From Candidatus Zixiibacteriota bacterium (GTDB taxonomy: Bacteria; Zixibacteria; MSB-5A5; GN15; PGXB01): a DNA stretch of 17,141 nucleotides. The notes beneath the pieces are model-generated. The model was not told the origin of the DNA. It saw only the letters and a list, made by a program, of their open reading frames with translations, and did not search any database. The position numbers were made by a program, and so were the translations under genes. This document shows positions 7,510 through 15,920 of the stretch, piece after piece. Position 1 is the stretch's first letter. Each line of letters starts with the position of its first letter. Location of the stretch: contig JAAERC010001099.1 in assembly GCA_024230695.1 (NCBI GenBank), forward strand, positions 1-17,141, read 5' to 3'.

Positions 7510-8343
7510 TTATTCGGTTGCTTTCTTATTTTTTCTTGATAGGAAAAATCCGACATTTCCAAGGATAACCATAAATATTATCAGAAAATGTGCCATCGAT
7601 TGTGCATCCATACCAATAGTTGCCGAACCTGGCGCACCGACCATTTTTTCATATTCAGCGGCACCTTTCATCCCGCCCAATAATCCAGTCATCTGGCCAG
7701 CCTCAATAAAAGCATACATTTTTGGTGCCATCACCGCCGTCACCCCGGAACCAACCCGGATATTATATTGAGCATTAACAATTGATATCCAGTAATCAAC
7801 TGTGGCATTGTCGGCTACACAATAAATAAATGTTATATCATCATAATTTTTTACTTCATTCATCAATGGCAATTCAGAAAGAGGTGTACCGGTAAAATCA
7901 GTCGGGAAAATAGTTCCAATAGAATCGGCCATGCCATGCATCACGGCCAGATAATTAGCCTTATAGCCAAGGTTGACATAATCAATACCATACACTTTGC
8001 CAAACTCTTCGGCAATCTCACGGGTAACTCTTTCGGCGATTGTAGGGCCACCAAGCGGAATGTTGGACAGCGTGACAATTTTCATATCCTTACGCCACAT
8101 ATGTCGAAGCGCCGCAATTGACATAGGTTCAGTCTCAGCCAGAGCTGAAGCATAATAATCAAAAGTAAGCATGATAACAGAGCCGTCTGGAATTTCCTCA
8201 ACGGCATTATATAACTGCTCAGCTTCTGGGGAAAGCTCAATCGGGAATTTTACGACAAAAATAGTCGGGACAAGAATTGATATAAACATCAAAAGATATA
8301 TCCAGCGACGATCTAAGGCATTCATTTTTTCCCAGATATTCAT
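7510..8343 (-). CDS. Membrane-anchored protein with an extracytoplasmic α/β domain, unknown function (third gene of the membrane operon)
   Basis: A 277-residue protein: one N-terminal transmembrane segment (about 14-32) after a basic start, a soluble α/β domain (about 38-240), and one C-terminal transmembrane segment (about 248-268) followed by RKNKK. By the positive-inside rule both ends are cytoplasmic and the domain faces the periplasm. The domain contains DGSVIMLTFDYYASALAE, a strand-helix pattern around KIVTLSNIPLGGP, and near its end TGLLGGMKGAAEYE (LLGGMKG at 221-227). A near-identical LLGGLKG occurs in the first gene of the operon. Start at 8343, 3 bases after the preceding stop; an in-frame ATG six codons later follows a GGGA and is an alternative. 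No recognised enzyme motif. Confidence 0.8.
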   Translation of the reverse strand: MNIWEKMNALDRRWIYLLMFISILVPTIFVVKFPIELSPEAEQLYNAVEEIPDGSVIMLTFDYYASALAETEPMSIAALRHMWRKDMKIVTLSNIPLGGPTIAERVTREIAEEFGKVYGIDYVNLGYKANYLAVMHGMADSIGTIFPTDFTGTPLSELPLMNEVKNYDDITFIYCVADNATVDYWISIVNAQYNIRVGSGVTAVMAPKMYAFIEAGQMTGLLGGMKGAAEYEKMVGAPGSATIGMDAQSMAHFLIIFMVILGNVGFFLSRKNKKATE

Positions 8344-8346
8344 TCT

Positions 8347-9054
8347 TTATTTACCCATATAAGTTCGTTCGATACCAAGAATAATCCGCAGTGACATCGA
8401 GGCCGCACCAAGGGCCGCTCCGATGATAATACCACGCTGAACCGCGACATTAAAGCCGCCCATCACATAACTATTTATATATCCGGGCAGATCGCCGTCG
8501 ATCCATAGCAAAAATGCTTCACCCATCGGAACCCGCCAGAGCATCACAATAATTGCTGTCAAAAGAAGTAATGTTGCTTCAGCGTTACGAGCCCTAAAGG
8601 CGCGATATGCCGCCGAGGCAATATAAAAAGCGAGCATCGCAAACATCGTTTCCATCATTGGGGCATCAATATAATTAAACAGCCAGTCGTAAATCGAATT
8701 TGAGCCGGTGCCCAAAAGAGGTATCCAGCTTTCGGGGAAGATGCTATAAAAAATCGAACCACCGATAGATTCTTTGGTGACTGGCATCATCGCCGGGATA
8801 GCCATAGCAAAAACCGAGACAATTGTCATTAATTTATAGATCCAGTCCTCGCTTTTACGCTGAACGGCCCGGGCGTTTACCCTGACGATTGAAACCACAC
8901 CAAGAACCAAGGCAAATCCACCAACAATAGTCATCCACTGTAAAATAACTTCCTTAGCATCACCAATAAATACTCTTTCAGGATTGATAAAAAAGCTGAT
9001 AATCAGCAGAATGCCAGCGACAAAGGCAACTATAATCGGGACTGTTGTTCGCAT
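8347..9054 (-). CDS. Multi-pass membrane protein of unknown function (second gene of the membrane operon)
   Basis: A 235-residue protein with about six hydrophobic segments: roughly 4-22, 38-57, 72-90, 134-153, 160-177 and 205-227. A longer loop between the third and fourth contains aromatic and Gly residues (SIFPESWIPLLGTGSNSIYDW). Basic clusters (RVNARAVQRKSEDW, RAFRARNAE) mark cytoplasmic loops. I see no transporter signature, nucleotide-binding site or metal motif. The start is an ATG 6 bases after the stop of the upstream gene, with no clear Shine-Dalgarno, so translation is probably coupled. Its place between two anchored proteins suggests a membrane-embedded core for a complex; this is inference from context. 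Confidence 0.8.
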   Translation of the reverse strand: MRTTVPIIVAFVAGILLIISFFINPERVFIGDAKEVILQWMTIVGGFALVLGVVSIVRVNARAVQRKSEDWIYKLMTIVSVFAMAIPAMMPVTKESIGGSIFYSIFPESWIPLLGTGSNSIYDWLFNYIDAPMMETMFAMLAFYIASAAYRAFRARNAEATLLLLTAIIVMLWRVPMGEAFLLWIDGDLPGYINSYVMGGFNVAVQRGIIIGAALGAASMSLRIILGIERTYMGK

Positions 9055-9060
9055 TAGATT

Positions 9061-9939
9061 TTATGGCACATCAAACAGGTTGATATACCATTCTCCCACT
9101 CCAAATGTTGCCAGTAATGTACCAATTAATATAGAAATAATAATAACAACCTTAACAAAATCCTGACCCTTAAGACCGCCGAGTAAAAGAGGTTCATGAC
9201 TCAGATAACTTGAGGCGGCATAAAGCTCCTCGCCCATTAATGTGAAATCACAGGCGGCGATAAAAAACGGTAACTGTTCCGGTCGGGCCGTTCCGGCGAT
9301 CTGAATCGCTCCAGAGGCATTACCGGTTTCGGCCAACAATAATGACTCGGCAAAAAATCCGCCCATATATATATTAGCGGCAGGCCGTTCACGCATCATC
9401 ATACCATTAACCGTTGCCGTAAAAGCAAACTGCTCTCCGGCTACATAACGCACCGTATCCTGATCGTATGAGTCAATTTTACCCATCTCAGCATAGGCAC
9501 CCTCAACAACTTCCTGCGATGCCGCCAAAACCATCGGATACCGAACTGGGACACGAAGTGGCGTATCATACTGAGCGGTAACTCGGGCCACCCGACCCAA
9601 AATAGCTATTCCGGCGATTGTTTCGATATCGTCAACATCGGCAATCCCGGGTATAAAAAGCACCGGCTTACCCATCTCGGTAGCTCGGCCAACCGCATCC
9701 TCAACCGCATCGACACCGGCGATTTTACGGATAAATAACTTTTTGCCACCTTTGGCCCATTTGGTGTATAATAAAACTGCGCCTGAAAAAACGAATAATA
9801 AAACTAGTACAGTTGTTCTTTGCGTAATAAAAATCGAATCGCCAAAATCCTGGGCAAATGCCTGAGAATTTATAATTAGCGACATCGTTATTGTGAGGAG
9901 AATAACGGGTAATTTTCGAATTGCTTTTAATTTATTCAC
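9061..9939 (-). CDS. DUF6754-like membrane protein (first gene of the four-gene membrane operon)
   Basis: A 292-residue protein with a signal-like N-terminus (basic MNKLKAIRKL, hydrophobic core, AFA-Q cleavage-like site near residue 29), a transmembrane segment (about 41-60) followed by KWAKGGKK, a soluble domain (about 66-255), and a C-terminal transmembrane segment (about 263-283). Charge distribution puts the domain in the cytoplasm. The domain opens with IRKIAGVDAVEDAVGRATEM and contains PVLFIPGIADVDD and, at 252-258, LLGGLKG. From memory this resembles Pfam DUF6754, whose function is unknown; a profile search is needed to confirm. The start is GTG at 9939 with no Shine-Dalgarno and with its own promoter. 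Gaps to the three following genes are 6, 3 and 3 bases, indicating one operon. Confidence 0.8.
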   Translation of the reverse strand: MNKLKAIRKLPVILLTITMSLIINSQAFAQDFGDSIFITQRTTVLVLLFVFSGAVLLYTKWAKGGKKLFIRKIAGVDAVEDAVGRATEMGKPVLFIPGIADVDDIETIAGIAILGRVARVTAQYDTPLRVPVRYPMVLAASQEVVEGAYAEMGKIDSYDQDTVRYVAGEQFAFTATVNGMMMRERPAANIYMGGFFAESLLLAETGNASGAIQIAGTARPEQLPFFIAACDFTLMGEELYAASSYLSHEPLLLGGLKGQDFVKVVIIISILIGTLLATFGVGEWYINLFDVP

Positions 9940-9946
9940 GGCACTA

Positions 9947-9974
9947 AAGATAACTATTTATATCCTATTGTCAA
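9947..9974 (-). promoter_or_regulatory. Promoter of the four-gene membrane operon
   Basis: On the minus strand a perfect TTGACA (9974-9969) is followed after 16 bases by TATCTT (9952-9947). The -10 ends 7 bases before the GTG at 9939, so transcription would start at or one base before the start codon, giving a leaderless mRNA. It separates the operon from panC, whose stop lies 109 bases upstream. Confidence 0.55.
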
Positions 9975-10048
9975 CTCTTTTGAATTAAGACGAATTAGGC
10001 GGAATAACGTTCAAGCATAATATTGAATAAATTGAAAAGGGTCGTTTA

Positions 10049-10903
10049 CTACATTTTCATATTATCAATCAATCTAACTCCATGTAATTTAACAGCGAGA
10101 GAACAAATTGTATTTTTATTAATATTCTTAACAACTTTAAGTGTCTCAAAATCGGTAAAAGCGATATAATCAATTTGTGCCGTTGGGCAGATTTTTTTGA
10201 TGACCTTTTTCATTACTGCCCGAAGTTTGGTTGAATCCGTGATTTTATCATTTCTGATTAATTGTTTGGCCGTTTTTAATGCCTGACACAAGCAAACCGC
10301 TTCTTTACGCTGATTAGCATCAAAATACTTGTTTCGCGATGACATCGCCAACCCATCTTTTTCCCGAACTGTTGATCCAATAATCATCTTGATAGGATAA
10401 TCCAGATCACTTACCATTTTTTTTAGTACTGCCGCCTGCTGGTAATCTTTCTGACCAAAAACGGCAACATCAGGACGGATAATATTAAACAACTTCGCAA
10501 CAACTGTCGTCACACCACGAAAATGCGTCGGCCGTGATTTCCCCTCTAATACTTGCGTGATTTTTTCACAATTGACATATGTTTCATATCCATCGGGATA
10601 AATAGAATCTCGCTTTGGAATAAAAACTATATCACCACCAGCTTGTTTGATTTTGTTTATATCACCTTTTTCATCGCGTGGATATTTTGACAGATCTTCA
10701 TTAGGCCCAAATTGCGTCGGATTCACAAAAATTGTAACAACAACTTTATCGCTATGCTTCTTTGCCTTTTTTATTAACGACAGATGCCCCTCGTGAAGGA
10801 ATCCCATTGTCGGAACAAGCCCAATAGTTTTTTTTTGTGCTAAAAGCCGCGATGCGGTCTGCATTTTTTTTATCGAACGAATTATTTCTATTTTTTTCCC
10901 CAT
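10049..10903 (-). CDS. panC: Pantothenate synthetase (pantoate–β-alanine ligase)
   Basis: Joins pantoate and β-alanine using ATP, via a pantoyl-adenylate, to give pantothenate for coenzyme A; cytoplasmic. The 284 residues cover the full family length. Motifs seen are PTMGFLHEGHL (31-41, HIGH-type nucleotide site), FVNPTQFGPNEDLSKYPR, HFRGVTTVVAKLFN, FGQKDYQQ and MSSRNKY (KMSKS-equivalent loop). The start at 10903 is one base after the lpxH stop, so the two are co-transcribed. panB and panD are not in the window. The protein is Lys-rich in its C-terminal dimerisation half, where sequence normally diverges. Confidence 0.96.
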   Translation of the reverse strand: MGKKIEIIRSIKKMQTASRLLAQKKTIGLVPTMGFLHEGHLSLIKKAKKHSDKVVVTIFVNPTQFGPNEDLSKYPRDEKGDINKIKQAGGDIVFIPKRDSIYPDGYETYVNCEKITQVLEGKSRPTHFRGVTTVVAKLFNIIRPDVAVFGQKDYQQAAVLKKMVSDLDYPIKMIIGSTVREKDGLAMSSRNKYFDANQRKEAVCLCQALKTAKQLIRNDKITDSTKLRAVMKKVIKKICPTAQIDYIAFTDFETLKVVKNINKNTICSLAVKLHGVRLIDNMKM

Positions 10904-10904
10904 T

Positions 10905-11621
10905 TTATAAATACTCGAGCGTCAATTCACCATTATCAAGTTTACCATAGCTGAAATTTCTCATCATATCGCCGGTGTTAATATATATTCCGCAGCCATA
11001 TTCAAATCTTTGCGGGTAATGAGTATGACCGATTAAAACAGCATCATATCCCATTTTTAGTTTTTCTTGAGCATATATTTCATAATCTTTGGCAAATTTA
11101 TTTATACTACCTTCGGAGTGAAGTGCCGATGATCTTGAAACAAATTTGGCGAATGGTATTCCAATATCACACGGGATTTTCTGATACAACCAAATATTAA
11201 TTTTATTGCGCAGGATTCTTCTTAATATTCGATACTTCCAGTCGCCGGGGGAAAGGCCATCACCATGAATCATAAACAATCGCCGATTGTTTTCCGTTAT
11301 CTCGTAAAAATCTTTATGAATTATAAGGCCGACTTCTTTTTCCAAAAAATCACCGAGCCAGAAATCATGGTTACCGGAGATATAATGAACCTCGATCCCA
11401 CTTTCAATCATCGCCGCCAGCTTGAACACAACCTGCAAATGTTCTTTTGGGATAGCATGTTTATACTCAAACCAAAAATCAAAGAGATCGCCTAAAATAT
11501 AAACCTTTGTGGCGTCAGCCCGTATCAAATCAAAAAGAGAAAAAAGTTTTTCCAACTTGATTTTTTCCGACTTTTTATCGGTTGCGCCAAGATGAACATC
11601 TGAAAAAAAATAAATTGCCAT
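10905..11621 (-). CDS. lpxH: UDP-2,3-diacylglucosamine diphosphatase LpxH (calcineurin-like phosphoesterase)
   Basis: Hydrolyses UDP-2,3-diacylglucosamine to lipid X and UMP in lipid A synthesis, at the inner face of the inner membrane. All metallophosphoesterase motifs are present: SDVHLG (7-12), GDLFDFW (44-50), GNHD (83-86), HGDG (119-122) and GHTH (198-201). The length (238 residues) and the FDFWFEY stretch after the second motif fit LpxH rather than a generic phosphatase, though paralogs of this family exist in FCB bacteria. The start is an ATG with no Shine-Dalgarno but with a near-consensus promoter whose -10 is 8 bases upstream. First gene of the lpxH-panC unit. It implies a lipid A-bearing outer membrane. 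Confidence 0.88.
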   Translation of the reverse strand: MAIYFFSDVHLGATDKKSEKIKLEKLFSLFDLIRADATKVYILGDLFDFWFEYKHAIPKEHLQVVFKLAAMIESGIEVHYISGNHDFWLGDFLEKEVGLIIHKDFYEITENNRRLFMIHGDGLSPGDWKYRILRRILRNKINIWLYQKIPCDIGIPFAKFVSRSSALHSEGSINKFAKDYEIYAQEKLKMGYDAVLIGHTHYPQRFEYGCGIYINTGDMMRNFSYGKLDNGELTLEYL

Positions 11622-11629
11622 AATGAGAA

Positions 11630-11658
11630 ATTATAACATAATCCGACCCAATTGTAAA
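11630..11658 (-). promoter_or_regulatory. Promoter of lpxH-panC, predicted leaderless
   Basis: On the minus strand TTTACA (11658-11653) and a perfect TATAAT (11635-11630) are spaced by 17 bases. The -10 ends 8 bases before the lpxH ATG, so the transcript should begin 0-3 bases before it. No Shine-Dalgarno could fit. It is divergent from the gene starting at 11761. Confidence 0.65.
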
Positions 11659-11717
11659 TTGATTATACCAATTGTATAAAATTATCATTTTCAATGAATT
11701 ATCTTCAAGAAAACTCT

Positions 11718-11745
11718 TTTACCTAATATATTTTTATTATATATA
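11718..11745 (+). promoter_or_regulatory. Possible promoter for the nucleotidyltransferase-metK-ahcY run
   Basis: TTTACC (11718-11723) and TATATA (11740-11745) with a 16-base spacer lie upstream of the ATG at 11761. The stretch from 11725 to 11746 is almost pure A/T, so several -10-like words overlap and the exact site is unclear. The leader would be about 9 bases. Confidence 0.3.
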
Positions 11746-11760
11746 TACCTCTGGATAAAA

Positions 11761-12744
11761 ATGGATTTTAAAATGCCAAATGATTTAAAAATAATTATTC
11801 CAGCGGCCGGAATCGGAAAACGATTGCAGCCGCATACATTAACGACTCCCAAACCGCTTTTGCCAGTGGCTGGGAAATCAATGTTAGCACATATTCTGGA
11901 CCCGCTGGTGGAACTTGATCCGGCCGAAGTGGTTCTTGTTGTTGGCCATCTTGGAGATCAAATCGTTGATTATGTTGAGGAAAACTACTCATTCAAATCA
12001 ACTTTTATTAAACAGGAGAAACTCCTTGGTTTGGGGTATGCGGTCAATCTTGCCATGCAGGTGATATCGCCGGGACCGGTTCTTATAATATTAAGTGATA
12101 CTATCGCCAAAATCGATTATAAACAGTTTATTAATTCGGGTGAAAATGTTATCGCACTTAAAGAGGTGGATGATCCCCGTAGATTTGGAATTGCAATCAC
12201 ACAGAATGGTAAAATTGTTGAGTTTGAGGAAAAACCACCGCAACCAAGATCAAATCTGGCCATAATCGGGCTATATTATATTGATGATTCTAACCAGTTA
12301 AAAAAACATGCTGAAAATATTATTAAAATTGATAAGCGTACAAGTGGAGAAATTCAATTAACAGATATCCTGGATTCAATGCTTTCAAACGGCAACGACT
12401 TTAAGCCGTATGTTGTTGATAACTGGTATGATTGTGGAAAAATTGAAACGATACTAAATACAAATAGATTATTGCTAAGAGAAATAAATCAAAAAGTAGA
12501 TATTGAAGGGTCAAAAATTATTGAACCGGTTTCAATTGATAGAACAGCCGTTATAAAAAACTCAACCATTGGGCCGAACGTCTCAATTTCGGCGTTTGCC
12601 ACGATCAGCAATTCCGAAATAAACGATTCAATAATTAGTAATAACGCGGTTATTGAAAATTGTTCTCTTGAGAAATCAATAATAGGCGAAGCAGCGACAA
12701 TTAAGGGAAAAAATGGTTCCCTAAATGTTGCCCGAACAGAATAA
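11761..12744 (+). CDS. Sugar-1-phosphate nucleotidyltransferase with a left-handed β-helix tail
   Basis: Transfers a nucleotidyl group to a sugar-1-phosphate, making an activated sugar for cell-surface glycans. The N-terminal Rossmann-like domain (about 8-240) opens with PAAGIGKRLQPHTLTTPKPLLPVAGK, the G-x-G-x-R signature and substrate lysine of the RmlA/GalU/GlmU group. LSDTI (about 111-115) supplies the metal-binding Asp, followed by FEEKPPQP and WYDCGKIETILNTNR. The last 80 or so residues show hexapeptide-like repeats (SKIIEPVSI, TAVIKNSTIG, SEINDSII, AVIENCSLEKSIIG) of a short β-helix. This is the long, two-domain type, so dTDP-glucose or UDP-GlcNAc-type products are both possible. Start 11761 or 11773. 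It precedes metK by 31 bases. Confidence 0.85.
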   Translation: MDFKMPNDLKIIIPAAGIGKRLQPHTLTTPKPLLPVAGKSMLAHILDPLVELDPAEVVLVVGHLGDQIVDYVEENYSFKSTFIKQEKLLGLGYAVNLAMQVISPGPVLIILSDTIAKIDYKQFINSGENVIALKEVDDPRRFGIAITQNGKIVEFEEKPPQPRSNLAIIGLYYIDDSNQLKKHAENIIKIDKRTSGEIQLTDILDSMLSNGNDFKPYVVDNWYDCGKIETILNTNRLLLREINQKVDIEGSKIIEPVSIDRTAVIKNSTIGPNVSISAFATISNSEINDSIISNNAVIENCSLEKSIIGEAATIKGKNGSLNVARTE

Positions 12745-12775
12745 AAAAAATAATTTAGAGATATTGGGGGAATAA

Positions 12776-15207
<2,432 letters not shown>

Positions 15208-15248
15208 TTTTGATTTGAATTTTGTTCATAAGAACTACTTCATTTTAT

Positions 15249-15282
15249 AAAGGTCAGGAGTCCTGCGCTACTGACCTTTTTT
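15249..15282 (+). terminator. Intrinsic terminator of the metK-ahcY unit
   Basis: A 9-bp perfect stem (15249-15257 with 15271-15279, AAAGGTCAG/CTGACCTTT) with a 13-base loop runs into six T (15277-15282). It lies about 40 bases after the ahcY stop. Read on the minus strand the T tract is poor, so it acts mainly on plus-strand transcripts. Confidence 0.75.
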
Positions 15283-15292
15283 ATCTGTACCC

Positions 15293-15360
15293 AACATCAT
15301 TCCCGCACCATCCAACGTCATTCCCGCGAATGTCCAGGATACGCCTTGCGTACGGGAATC
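15293..15360. repeat. Palindromic repeat with ATTCCCG...CGGGAAT ends
   Basis: CATTCCCGC occurs twice in direct orientation (15299-15307 and 15319-15327). The second copy pairs with CGGGAAT at 15353-15359 (7-bp outer stem), enclosing a small inner hairpin TACGC-CTT-GCGTA (15340-15352). This is the widespread ATTCCC...GGGAAT style of intergenic repeat; I cannot name a specific family. Confidence 0.55.
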
Positions 15361-15420
15361 CAGATTTGTTTTTTTTATCTTGTGCTGTTAGGTCGCCGCA
15401 CCCGACACCCAATCCCCGCG

Positions 15421-15444
15421 CCGTCAGGAACCCTTTCCTGACGG
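15421..15444. repeat. Perfect 10-bp hairpin
   Basis: CCGTCAGGAA (15421-15430) pairs fully with TTCCTGACGG (15435-15444) around a CCCT loop. No T run follows, so it is not a typical terminator. Its plan resembles the hairpin after purL (5789-5814). Confidence 0.6.
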
Positions 15445-15469
15445 AATGAATTGATTGACAGTAGTCTAG

Positions 15470-15507
15470 GTAGGGCAGAACCCAAGCGGAGCGACGCGGT
15501 TCTGCCA
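15470..15507 (+). repeat. REP-like element, GTAG plus hairpin
   Basis: GTAG (15470-15473) stands at the 5' foot of a perfect 9-bp stem, GGCAGAACC (15474-15482) with GGTTCTGCC (15498-15506), and a 15-base loop. A GTAG tetranucleotide next to a palindrome is the hallmark of REP elements mobilised by RAYT transposases. A diverged inverted copy lies at 15531-15583. Confidence 0.6.
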
Positions 15508-15530
15508 ATTGTATTGCATTTTGAATAGAG

Positions 15531-15583
15531 TGACAGAACCACTTCGTCCCACCATAAATGTTGGGTCTCGGGTTTTACCCTAC
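15531..15583 (-). repeat. Diverged, inverted second REP-like element
   Basis: Read on the minus strand it begins GTAGGG-T-A-A-AACCC (from 15583) and ends GGTTCTGTCA (15540-15531), matching the ends of the 15470 element with a few substitutions and a longer loop. The stem is imperfect (one mismatch plus G-T pairs). The two elements face each other across 23 bases, the layout of a REPIN. Confidence 0.5.
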
Positions 15584-15678
15584 AAAACTAAAAAACACTT
15601 TCCCCACCGAACCAATGTTATTTCAAGTTCTTTCTCTTGTGTATATGGATTATTATAGAAAATAGGAATCAGATTACA

Positions 15679-15716
15679 TTGCAGACAAGGACGTCTGCCG
15701 CGCACGGCATCTGCAA
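15679..15716. repeat. Nested inverted repeat
   Basis: TTGCAGA (15679-15685) pairs with TCTGCAA (15710-15716), enclosing a second hairpin TGCCG-CGCA-CGGCA (15696-15709). A competing stem GCAGAC/GTCTGC uses 15681-15686 and 15693-15698. No T run follows. Confidence 0.5.
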
Positions 15717-15859
15717 GGCGAAAAAACACAAAAACGGGAAAGCAAACCCATTTAGTTGTAACAATATGAAAGGTATAGTATTATAGGGAAATATTAATGT
15801 AATTTTGCGATGTCGGTACAAAATTTAGTAGTAAAACTGTAATTGAAATATGCATTGAG

Positions 15860-15896
15860 ATTGCCGCGTCGTCCGCAATAGCGGACTTTTCGCAAT
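15860..15896. repeat. Nested inverted repeat, ATTGC...GCAAT type
   Basis: ATTGC (15860-15864) pairs with GCAAT (15892-15896) around an inner stem GTCCGC-AATA-GCGGAC (15871-15886). This resembles the common intergenic repeat that reads GAGATTGC...GCAATGACA in many bacteria. It lies between the lptG stop and the other repeats. Confidence 0.5.
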
Positions 15897-15903
15897 GACA
15901 TAT

Positions 15904-15920
15904 AAGACATGTAATGTCTT
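15904..15920 (-). terminator. Small hairpin at the lptG stop codon
   Basis: AAGACAT (15904-15910) and ATGTCTT (15914-15920) form a 7-bp stem with a 3-base loop that overlaps the lptG stop. The following bases on the minus strand (ATATGTCATTG) are not T-rich, so termination is doubtful. Confidence 0.3.

Larger units (their letters stand above)
15208..15918. other. Non-coding interval of about 710 bases filled with inverted repeats
   Basis: No credible gene is found: the short open frames here cross the hairpins and have no ribosome binding site or codon pattern. The interval holds the ahcY terminator and at least six palindromic units of different sequence (separate entries), with plain AT-rich sequence between about 15584 and 15678 and between 15722 and 15855. 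No tRNA-like or insertion-sequence-like structure is seen. It separates convergent units (ahcY on plus, lptFG on minus). Confidence 0.7.

Noticed and set aside
12699..12725. Hairpin AGGGAA...TTCCCT at the end of the nucleotidyltransferase gene, considered as a terminator before metK
   Set aside because: The stem is only 6 bp, lies inside the coding region and is not followed by T residues.
12745..12775. Possible SAM riboswitch in front of metK
   Set aside because: Only 31 bases separate the upstream stop from metK, far too short for any known SAM riboswitch, and no conserved motif is seen.
15222..15508. Short open frames on both strands in the repeat region
   Set aside because: They read through the terminator and hairpins, have Pro/Arg-rich repeat-derived translations and no ribosome binding site.
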